Below, one piece after another: positions 1 through 5,426 of a stretch of 9,685 nucleotides of DNA. Where the stretch lies: contig JAJYKI010000021.1 of assembly GCA_021788675.1 (NCBI GenBank), positions 1 through 9,685 on the forward strand, written 5' to 3'. A program made the position numbers and the translations under genes. This stretch comes from a bacterium (GTDB lineage Bacteria > Patescibacteriota > Saccharimonadia > Saccharimonadales > UBA4665). The notes beneath the pieces were generated by a model. That model did not search any database. It was not told where the DNA came from and was given only the letters and a program-made list of their open reading frames with translations. Position 1 is the stretch's first letter; each line of letters begins with the position of its first letter.

Positions 1-689
1 CCGATCTTAGCGGCAGTCGGGTTGAGCGGTAGAGTGTAGCTAATGCTCTGAGCGGCAATATGATTAGGGTTGGCGTCGTACTGATAGACCGGATCACTTT
101 TCATAATCGGGAATATACCGGTCGTTTGGCCGGATGGCAGGTCGTTTGAGGTGATTAAGCGGTTATTGCCACTGATACTGACGGCATATTGGGCCTGTGG
201 CCAGGAGACGTTGCCTTGGACGGCTGGTTTGGAAAGCGAGTCCCAGGTACCGTTCGTTTGATTGATCCACGGCGTTTTACCGGTTGCACCGCCGCCTTTA
301 AATGTTTGGGTACAAGAATCGACGTAACCTACCTCGGGTGTAGACGAAACTTTGCCGTCGCCTAGTGGAATCGCTGCCGGGTTAATTGATGAAGACCAGT
401 TATTGTTTGATGTGCTTTGTTGGGGGATATGGTCTAACGGTTGAGTGGTCGCAGTGCTAGCTGATGCTTTAGGTGTCGGAGTCTTGCTTGTCTGGCTCGA
501 AAGCAAGCCACTAAACTTAGTTGAAATTAACAATCCAGCAATGAGTAGAATGACGATAGCAAGAAAAATATGCCACGGTGCAATCGTAAATTTTGACTTG
601 ATCGGATCGTTGACTGTCGTCGGGTCGATCAGTCCGGTTTTAATTTGGTTGTCGTCGTTTTGTTGGGGTGGCTGTTTGTCTGATTGCAT
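1..689 (-). CDS. YHYH-family membrane-anchored extracellular protein, 3' end outside window
   Basis: The reading frame starts at ATG 689 and stays open to the window edge: 229 complete codons, C-terminus missing. Residues 1-36 are hydrophilic and Gln/Asp-rich. Residues about 38-57 (PWHIFLAIVILLIAGLLIST) form one membrane segment, giving an N-in signal anchor. A Thr/Ser/Pro-rich linker follows (about 65-105), then an extracellular domain. The stretch NGTWDS, KPAVQGNVSWPQAQY, ISGNNRLITSNDLPSGQTTG, FPI, YDANPNHIAAQSISYTLP matches, from memory, the N-terminal half of the YHYH domain; the His/Tyr motif that names the family would lie off the window. The family has no firmly known activity; it occurs in secreted proteins, and I recall it as common in Saccharibacteria. 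The Shine-Dalgarno match is weak (AGGT, about 5 bases from the ATG). Family call fairly sure, function unknown. Confidence 0.85.
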   Translation of the reverse strand, partial: MQSDKQPPQQNDDNQIKTGLIDPTTVNDPIKSKFTIAPWHIFLAIVILLIAGLLISTKFSGLLSSQTSKTPTPKASASTATTQPLDHIPQQSTSNNNWSSSINPAAIPLGDGKVSSTPEVGYVDSCTQTFKGGGATGKTPWINQTNGTWDSLSKPAVQGNVSWPQAQYAVSISGNNRLITSNDLPSGQTTGIFPIMKSDPVYQYDANPNHIAAQSISYTLPLNPTAAKI

Positions 690-712
690 TAGAACCTATG
701 TTAAACCACCGC

Positions 713-741
713 ATTATTAATACAAAATCTAAAGCTGTCAT
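713..741 (-). promoter_or_regulatory. Candidate promoter for the YHYH gene
   Basis: On the minus strand ATGACA (736-741) is followed after 17 bases by AATAAT (713-718). Each box matches the sigma-70 consensus at five of six positions. Transcription would start near 706, leaving a leader of about 17 bases. This is a visual match only. Confidence 0.5.
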
Positions 742-754
742 AAGCTTATATATT

Positions 755-787
755 TAAAAGAGGCCCGTTTATTAAGACGAGCCTCTC
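755..787 (-). terminator. Intrinsic terminator after the Ig/PKD surface protein gene
   Basis: Minus-strand RNA folds AGAGGC (786-781) with GCCTCT (764-759), plus an inner CGT/ACG stem across one A/C mismatch, and a loop of about 8 bases. A short U run (UUUU, then AAAUAUA) follows. It lies 25 bases past the stop codon at 811, where a terminator for that gene is expected. The U tract is short, so termination may be leaky. No plus-strand gene ends here. Confidence 0.7.
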
Positions 788-810
788 ATTATTTTTAGGT
801 TATTTTTTGT

Positions 811-2808
811 TTAAGTGTTTTTGTATCGTCGACTAAGGGCTATTATGAGCCAGCTGACGGCTATTAAGAATAGTACCGGGATGGTCCATAGCCAGTAGTT
901 AACGCGTTGATTTTGGTTTTTATTGGTGTTAGTCGGGTTTTGGTTATTGGGCTGCGTCAGGACGTCGCTGAAGCCTGGGTTTGTAACGTTGCCAAGAGTA
1001 GTGTCGCTGGAGTTTTGAAGCGGTACGGGCGTCGCGGTCGTGGTTGGTGTGCTGGTCGCGGTCGTATATTCAGCTGCCAGTTGTGCTGTCGGTTGGCTGG
1101 TCGTTAATGTCGTTGGGGTTGTGGTTGTTTGAGTCGGTTCGGTTGTTGTGGTTGTCGGTGTTGTCGGTTCGGTTGTTGTAGTGTCCGTGGTTGGTGGCAC
1201 TAACGCCGGATCGTACCAGGTGAAATAGAGTGTTTCCGTGCCGGTATTGCCAGCCGTATCGGTGGCTGTAAGCTGGACGACGTAATCGCCATTGGCGTCG
1301 GCAGTTATATCGGTTTCGGCGCTATTTGGATCGCTGAACGTGACGTTGCCTGGGCCGCTGACTTTGCTCCATTGATAGTTGGATACGCCCGAGTTGTCTT
1401 CGGCAGTTCCTTTAACGTGCATTTTGGAAGAAACGGTCTGGTTGTTTTGGTCTAAGCCTACGGCTGGCGGAGTATTGTCCACTGTTAGATTGGTTATTCT
1501 AACCGAAGTTTGGACGTCTGTTACGACGGTTCCGCTAGCCAGTTCGGCCCGGATGTGCATCCAGTAAACTCCATCGGCATATTGGGTGGTGTCCAGATTG
1601 TACTCCCAGTAACCGCTATGGTCATTGTAGTACATTCGCATCCATGGACTATTGCCCCCCTCGGTTGTCGGATCGCTGCCACTGTCGTTAGCTGTTGTAG
1701 TCACGGCATTGCTGTTTTCCGTGCCTGACCCGGAAGTCTCTTCCGTGCCGCTGCCGCTTTGTAAGCGCATCGACATCGTATCGAATAGTAGTGTCGGATC
1801 AGTTAATTTGACTTGAACCAGATAGTTTTTGCCGCTCAAATAGGCGTCGGCTACGGGTCGGATTGGTTCAAGTGCCGCTACGCTGCCCTCTTCGGCTGTG
1901 GTGTCGCTGCCCGCTCCTCCTTTAATATTGTCAACTTTTCTGATCAGGGTCGCGCTTGACTCATGATTGGCTTTATCTTGAGCCGTTAAGGCTATGACGT
2001 AAGTGCCGTCATCGACCTTGGTCGTGTCCCATTCATATATAGTTTCAAAAGCCGACATGGGATTTGTTTGTTTGACTGTCTTAGAGTCGTAGACGGTAGG
2101 TCCGGTTGGGGTGCCTGCATCATCTGACGGCGCAATGGTCAGTTGATAGGATGACAGATCGGTGTCGACTATCTTTCCTTGCACTAACGCCGTGCCACGA
2201 ATCGGTGCGTCTGTCGGCCGGCTGGAATGCGTAACATTGATGGTCTGCAAAGCTACAACTGGTGCAGCATCTTCGGCTACGAAGTTGGCTATGGTTACAT
2301 TCTTAATGAATGCGTATTTCTGTCCGGTTACTCCTGAAGCTTTCAAGAGCAAAGGCACGGTATATAGTCCGTCGGTGTAGGTTGTCGTGTCTACGGTAGC
2401 TGTCCAGGTCTGCGGACCGCTGTTATATGTCATGTTAGCCCAAGTACATTCCTCGGTTGAAGTAGTTGTACCATCTTCGGCCTGAGTTGACACTTCTGTT
2501 ATTAGGTCAGTAGTTTCTTCGCCTGGTCTAAAACAATACTGCAACTCTGCCTGCGTGCCGTCAACTGTCGGGGTTGTAACTACCATGTTGTAGCTACCGC
2601 TTATCGTCTCGCCGCTGGACGGTTTGACCGGCTGGATGAGGACTCTTGATTGGTCGTTCGGGTTGCCGTTGGCCGCCCAGGCTGAGGGGATGCCGATAGG
2701 AGCCAAAGCAAGGATCGAAACTGGCATAACCAATGCCAAGCGCTTTAGATTTAGCCTGATTTGTTTTAACGGTCGTCTTAGTTTTGCCAGCGAAATGTGT
2801 GGTTTCAT
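811..2808 (-). CDS. Secreted multi-domain Ig/PKD-like surface protein with Thr-rich stalk and C-terminal membrane anchor
   Basis: This 665-residue protein begins with a long basic n-region (about 1-24), a hydrophobic core and a likely signal-peptidase site after PSAWA (about 45). Next come repeated beta-sandwich-like units. Domain 1 (about 55-175) has the DTTTYTDGLYTV signature and two Cys (YCF, ECTW) that could form a disulfide. Domain 2 (about 180-300) contains DTTKVDDGTYVIALTAQD. Domain 3 (about 310-450) contains LDTTQYADGVYWMHIRAE. A PKD-like domain (about 455-535) ends in GDYVVQLTATDTAGNTGTE. Residues about 540-597 are a Thr/Pro-rich stalk and about 598-634 an Asn/Gln-rich stretch. Residues about 639-659 form a membrane helix, followed by SRRYKNT. 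No LPXTG sorting motif is present, so anchoring is by the helix. The start is firm: AAAGGAGGT (2814-2822) sits 5 bases from the ATG, the best ribosome site in the window. It is likely an adhesin or structural surface protein, inferred from architecture; no enzyme domain is seen. Confidence 0.85.
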   Translation of the reverse strand: MKPHISLAKLRRPLKQIRLNLKRLALVMPVSILALAPIGIPSAWAANGNPNDQSRVLIQPVKPSSGETISGSYNMVVTTPTVDGTQAELQYCFRPGEETTDLITEVSTQAEDGTTTSTEECTWANMTYNSGPQTWTATVDTTTYTDGLYTVPLLLKASGVTGQKYAFIKNVTIANFVAEDAAPVVALQTINVTHSSRPTDAPIRGTALVQGKIVDTDLSSYQLTIAPSDDAGTPTGPTVYDSKTVKQTNPMSAFETIYEWDTTKVDDGTYVIALTAQDKANHESSATLIRKVDNIKGGAGSDTTAEEGSVAALEPIRPVADAYLSGKNYLVQVKLTDPTLLFDTMSMRLQSGSGTEETSGSGTENSNAVTTTANDSGSDPTTEGGNSPWMRMYYNDHSGYWEYNLDTTQYADGVYWMHIRAELASGTVVTDVQTSVRITNLTVDNTPPAVGLDQNNQTVSSKMHVKGTAEDNSGVSNYQWSKVSGPGNVTFSDPNSAETDITADANGDYVVQLTATDTAGNTGTETLYFTWYDPALVPPTTDTTTTEPTTPTTTTTEPTQTTTTPTTLTTSQPTAQLAAEYTTATSTPTTTATPVPLQNSSDTTLGNVTNPGFSDVLTQPNNQNPTNTNKNQNQRVNYWLWTIPVLFLIAVSWLIIALSRRYKNT
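1133..1179. repeat. Direct repeat with 30-bp period encoding the Thr-rich stalk
   Basis: The 17-base word gtcggttcggttgttgt occurs at 1133-1149 and again, identically, at 1163-1179. The period of 30 bases equals 10 codons, so copy number can change without breaking frame. It encodes the TTTTEPT units of the stalk in the surface protein. The surrounding 1085-1191 is lower-complexity sequence of the same type. Confidence 0.8.
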
Positions 2809-2831
2809 TCAACACCTCCTTTCTTACACTG

Positions 2832-2844
2832 CAGAATAATTCTG
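2832..2844. promoter_or_regulatory. 13-base palindrome in the surface-protein leader
   Basis: CAGAAT-A-ATTCTG is a perfect inverted repeat, 9 bases upstream of the strong Shine-Dalgarno sequence of the 665-residue surface protein. It could be a repressor operator or a small RNA hairpin next to the ribosome site. I do not recognise it as a known box, and a single 6-bp half-site pair can occur by chance. Confidence 0.3.
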
Positions 2845-2907
2845 GCACTAAAACATTTTTCTATCTGTAACTATTCCTTAAGGTGTTTGGTTATTGACAG
2901 GCTGTGA

Positions 2908-2935
2908 TATATAGTTGGTAATTTTTTTAACTCAA
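2908..2935 (-). promoter_or_regulatory. Candidate promoter for the Ig/PKD surface protein gene
   Basis: Minus-strand TTGAGT (2930-2935) and TATATA (2908-2913) are separated by 16 bases; each matches the consensus at four positions. The start of transcription would be near 2901, giving a leader of roughly 90 bases that includes the 13-base palindrome and the strong ribosome site. The -35 box overlaps the U tract of the upstream gene's terminator. Moderate support. Confidence 0.4.
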
Positions 2936-2955
2936 AAAAGAACCTGGTTTAGGTT
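2934..2955 (-). terminator. Intrinsic terminator after the 118-residue hypothetical gene
   Basis: Minus-strand RNA forms AACCU (2955-2951), loop AAACC, AGGUU (2945-2941), then C and six U (2939-2934). The stem is only 5 bp, but the U tract is good and it lies 26 bases past the stop codon at 2982. Confidence 0.65.
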
Positions 2956-2981
2956 TTAAGAATTGAGCTGTGCATCGATAC

Positions 2982-3338
2982 TTAAATTTGATAGTGTTCG
3001 ATCGTTAAGTTGCCAACGGTATTAATAAGGCCCGTCGGTTTTACGCCTGGTCTGTAGTATCTCTCTCCCGGTTTGATTTGTGATGACGAAAAAGGTGTTT
3101 TGCACATTTCTCTATTGGCAACAATTCTCTCGAATATTAAATCATAGTCTATTAATTTATATTCTTCGATTATGGCGCCCAATTTGTCGTCAACGTAGGT
3201 AATTTTTAGTGTTGTTTCTTGGCCTGGTGTTAGATTATCTATCGTAAATGAATTGTCTGGTAGAAAAATTTCATGCAATGGAATTTCTAGTAAAGCGCCT
3301 TCTGTTTTGCACTCAAAGCCAATACGAATAGGAGACAT
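2982..3338 (-). CDS. Hypothetical 118-residue protein, AT-rich gene
   Basis: I do not recognise this protein. It has no signal peptide and no membrane segment. It looks like a small soluble, beta-rich protein: alternating hydrophobic runs such as MSPIRIGFECKTEGALLEIP and TTLKITYVDDKLGAIIEEYK, then a polar C-terminal third (SSSQIKPGERYYRPGVKPTG). Two Cys (CKT near residue 10 and near residue 79) show no metal-site spacing. The gene is visibly more AT-rich than its neighbours, which may mean later acquisition. Reality is supported by its own promoter upstream (3366-3394), a terminator downstream (2934-2955) and its place in the run of minus-strand genes. The ribosome site is weak (GGATG, about 8 bases from the ATG). 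Function unknown. Confidence 0.65.
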   Translation of the reverse strand: MSPIRIGFECKTEGALLEIPLHEIFLPDNSFTIDNLTPGQETTLKITYVDDKLGAIIEEYKLIDYDLIFERIVANREMCKTPFSSSQIKPGERYYRPGVKPTGLINTVGNLTIEHYQI

Positions 3339-3365
3339 AATTATACATCCAATAACTTTTGCTTA

Positions 3366-3394
3366 TTATTACACTTCAATGTTAATTATGACAA
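3366..3394 (-). promoter_or_regulatory. Candidate promoter for the 118-residue hypothetical gene
   Basis: Minus-strand TTGTCA (3389-3394) and TAATAA (3366-3371) are separated by 17 bases. The -35 box matches five of six positions. Transcription would start near 3359, about 20 bases before the ATG. The -35 box lies in the 3' arm of a small GACAA/TTGTC inverted repeat just after the upstream hydrolase gene. Confidence 0.45.
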
Positions 3395-3409
3395 ATATAT
3401 TGTCTGTGA

Positions 3410-4387
3410 TTAGTTTTTGGATAGTTCGTTGGCTAAGGTTAAGAGCATGGCTTGAGACCAAAGCAGCGGGTTTGCGGGATGACCCCACTTGGCGTTCCAT
3501 TGGTCATAATACTCGGGATGTAACATGTTAGTTTTAACTTGTTCCGGCAGCCAGCCACTGTCTTTCATCTGCTCAATCAGCCAGTTAAGTTTTAGTTTAG
3601 CTTGATTCACGCGGCCGATTTTTAAGTAATACCAACCTAACAAGCCGGTTGTTATGGGCCATTCACCGCCGCCGTAATAAGTATCTTCGGCGTAGCGGTA
3701 GACTCCGCCGTCCGGTCCGGTTAGATTGGTTTCGATGTCTTTTATGGTTTTTTCCATAGCGCTTAAATCCACCGCATCTAGCAGACCGCAAATAATTAGA
3801 CTGGCATCAAGTCGTTCCTTTGGTAGGTCGATGGCAGCTTTGACTGTATTGGCCGAAGGATGATCGTAGGCTGCCAATCCGGCGTATATGCATGCTAGCG
3901 TAGCGGCATGCACGCCTTCCCTTTCTTCCCACCAGTCGAAGCATGGTTCTTGCCAATGGACGTTAAGATAGTGTTGGATTAGGCCGGTGGCCTCTGCGTA
4001 TAAGTTATCGTTTAGGTCATAGCGCTTAATATGCTGCTTGATTGCCCAAAGCAACAGGCCATAGCCGTCGAGTTGGAACGATCCCCATTCGCCGGGTGGA
4101 TCCTGACCATCAAAAGTGTAACGTGCATTTAATTTTTCACCGGCCAGAATTGCATCACGTCTAGCGACTATTAAATTTGAGCACCACTCAAAAAAATTAT
4201 CGGCGGATTCATACTTACCAATCCGACTCATGGCGTCGGCGATAAATGCCCCATCTCTAATCCAGGAATAATTGTACATGTCAAAATTAGGAGATGCCGG
4301 GTAGGCGCCGGATTTATGTTGGTAACGAGAAATTACGGCTGCGCTTTTTTCAATCGCCCAGTCGATCTGTTCAGATAGTATATCCAA
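3410..4387 (-). CDS. GH15 glucoamylase-like glycoside hydrolase, catalytic domain only
   Basis: The 325-residue protein has the (alpha/alpha)6-barrel signatures of glycoside hydrolase family 15, whose members remove glucose from the ends of starch, dextran or trehalose-type sugars. The N-terminal motif MYNYSWIRDGAF (about 37-48) is the usual substrate-site strand. DWWEEREG (about 151-158) carries the expected general acid, E154. GEWPITTGLLGWYYL (241-255) precedes WLPEQV (279-284), where E282 fits the general base. HPANPLLWSQAMLL (303-316) matches the closing helix. There is no signal peptide and none of the N-terminal beta-sandwich found in many bacterial relatives of about 600 residues, so it is probably cytoplasmic and acts on short imported or stored glucans. 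It starts at TTG, supported by a strong ribosome site; the nearby ATG (4392) is out of frame. The exact substrate cannot be read from sequence. Confidence 0.85.
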   Translation of the reverse strand: MDILSEQIDWAIEKSAAVISRYQHKSGAYPASPNFDMYNYSWIRDGAFIADAMSRIGKYESADNFFEWCSNLIVARRDAILAGEKLNARYTFDGQDPPGEWGSFQLDGYGLLLWAIKQHIKRYDLNDNLYAEATGLIQHYLNVHWQEPCFDWWEEREGVHAATLACIYAGLAAYDHPSANTVKAAIDLPKERLDASLIICGLLDAVDLSAMEKTIKDIETNLTGPDGGVYRYAEDTYYGGGEWPITTGLLGWYYLKIGRVNQAKLKLNWLIEQMKDSGWLPEQVKTNMLHPEYYDQWNAKWGHPANPLLWSQAMLLTLANELSKN

Positions 4388-4394
4388 ATCATTC

Positions 4395-4401
4395 CCTCCC
4401 C
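4395..4401 (-). promoter_or_regulatory. Shine-Dalgarno sequence that fixes the TTG start of the GH15 gene
   Basis: Minus-strand GGGGAGG lies 7 bases before TTG 4387. The ATG at 4392 opens a different frame, and no other in-frame start is this well placed, so TTG is the likely initiator. Confidence 0.75.
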
Positions 4402-4423
4402 AAGCAAAAATCTAACCATTAAC

Positions 4424-4453
4424 AGTATAACAAAAAGCACAATACCTAGTTAA
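4424..4453 (-). promoter_or_regulatory. Candidate promoter for the GH15 gene
   Basis: Minus-strand TATACT (4424-4429) is a good -10 box. TTAACT (4448-4453), 18 bases upstream, is a fair -35 box with four of six matches. The transcript would begin near 4417, giving a leader of about 30 bases that contains the ribosome site. Confidence 0.45.
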
Positions 4454-4489
4454 TTATGAGTCCAATCTATAGATTAGGATACCGGTTTT

Positions 4490-5365
4490 TTAAGCATCGC
4501 CATTCAGTGGGCGTAGGGCTAAGGCGCCTATATGGGTGTGAGCCAATTTAACGGGTAGTTTGTGACTTTCAGCAAATTTAAGAGCGTGTGCTTTTATAAA
4601 AAATAACATGAGGTCTGAATTAGATGTGCCAGGTATAACGCTTTCCTGTCTATAATAATGGCTTTGTCCAAGTGTTGCTATGTCGTTAGCAAATTGCTGC
4701 CAGGGTGCAAAAATGCCTTCCTGGAGCTGTTGTTTTAACTCTGGTATGCTTAGGACTTTATCTTCTAGGGCGGCAATCTTTTCTTTGTCCTTATGTCTAA
4801 TGCCGGATATTGAGCGAATCTTATAAGCCATTAGTATGCCAAGTGGGCTGATAGTTTTGACCAATTGTCCACTAGGTAACTGCAAGTTCCAGGTGTCATA
4901 TGTTTCCGCAGGTACTTCCATAGATAAAGGATATAGATCGTAGTAGTATCTGCCTTGATCATCTACCGAACGCCGTGAAGTCCATTGTCTAATATTGGCT
5001 TGCGTCCTGTCGTGCCGATCCGTGCTTGCTTTTTTGGTTTCAAAGCCAAAAACCGAAGCCGTCAATTTATATTTCGTAGATTTCTCGATGGTTCGCCTGG
5101 CAATTGTCGCCTGCTCTTTAGTGGCTACATAGGGCAATACAACATCCGCGTCCCTGTGGGATCCGTCCTCTTTTCTTACGATTGTGGGGCTGGCATCCAT
5201 GGGAGCTATAATTCGCTTTTGTTCTAGGTCGATGACGGTTGCTTCATGAGACAATGCATGGCTCATGATGCCGCCGACAAGCATATATTTTGGATTCTCT
5301 AATTGATTAGTCAGGTCAAGGTCAAGACGATTCATTACCTCGAAGCAAAACTCAGGCTGTCTCAT
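4490..5365 (-). CDS. Nucleotidyltransferase-fold protein, substrate unknown
   Basis: The 291-residue soluble protein has the layout of the DNA polymerase beta-like nucleotidyltransferase superfamily. MLVGGIMSHAL (28-38) fits the GG loop and following helix. HRDADVVLPY (70-79) supplies a D-x-D pair (D72, D74) on the next strand, as expected for metal binding. A later acid such as D143 or E150 could be the third metal ligand. YKIRSISGIRHKDKEKIAAL (181-200) resembles the R..KD..D helix of AbiEii-like and aminoglycoside-adenylyltransferase-like relatives. The spacing between GG and D-x-D (about 40 residues) is long. The group includes toxins of toxin-antitoxin pairs and antibiotic or sugar nucleotidyltransferases; no antitoxin-like partner is adjacent. 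The gene seems to be leaderless. An alternative start is M11, preceded by GAGGT but only about 2 bases away. Fold call moderate, function unknown. Confidence 0.6.
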   Translation of the reverse strand: MRQPEFCFEVMNRLDLDLTNQLENPKYMLVGGIMSHALSHEATVIDLEQKRIIAPMDASPTIVRKEDGSHRDADVVLPYVATKEQATIARRTIEKSTKYKLTASVFGFETKKASTDRHDRTQANIRQWTSRRSVDDQGRYYYDLYPLSMEVPAETYDTWNLQLPSGQLVKTISPLGILMAYKIRSISGIRHKDKEKIAALEDKVLSIPELKQQLQEGIFAPWQQFANDIATLGQSHYYRQESVIPGTSNSDLMLFFIKAHALKFAESHKLPVKLAHTHIGALALRPLNGDA

Positions 5366-5373
5366 TGCAAGTG

Positions 5374-5402
5374 ATAATACAGCCTGGTATTTATTTTCGC
5401 AA
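5374..5402 (-). promoter_or_regulatory. Promoter of the nucleotidyltransferase gene, predicting a leaderless mRNA
   Basis: Minus-strand TTGCGA (5397-5402) and TATTAT (5374-5379) are separated by exactly 17 bases. The ATG begins at 5365, only 8 bases after the -10 box, so transcription should start at or within about 3 bases of the ATG. No Shine-Dalgarno sequence precedes the start, which agrees with leaderless translation. Confidence 0.55.
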
Positions 5403-5426
5403 ACTAAATTAAAAAAATTGTCCAGA

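Noticed and set aside
445..720. Plus-strand frame with hydrophobic segments opposite the YHYH gene
   Set aside because: The minus-strand frame here matches YHYH family motifs and continues off the window; the plus frame lacks a ribosome site and recognisable motifs.
1085..1191. Low-complexity gtt/gtc-rich tract considered as a CRISPR-like or satellite array
   Set aside because: It is in frame with and fully explained by the Thr/Pro stalk of the surface protein; there are no spacers and only two exact repeat copies.
3340..3345. Exact TATAAT on the minus strand directly before the ATG of the 118-residue gene
   Set aside because: It ends one base before the start codon, so transcription would begin inside the gene; the upstream TTGTCA-17-TAATAA pair is better placed.
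3387..3401. GACAA/TTGTC hairpin just after the GH15 stop codon
   Set aside because: It has only 5 bp and is not followed by a U run; the 3' arm is better explained as the -35 box of the next gene.
4464..4475. 12-base palindrome AATCTATAGATT between the nucleotidyltransferase and GH15 genes
   Set aside because: No U tract follows on either strand, so it is not a terminator; AT-rich palindromes of this size arise by chance and it matches no operator I know.
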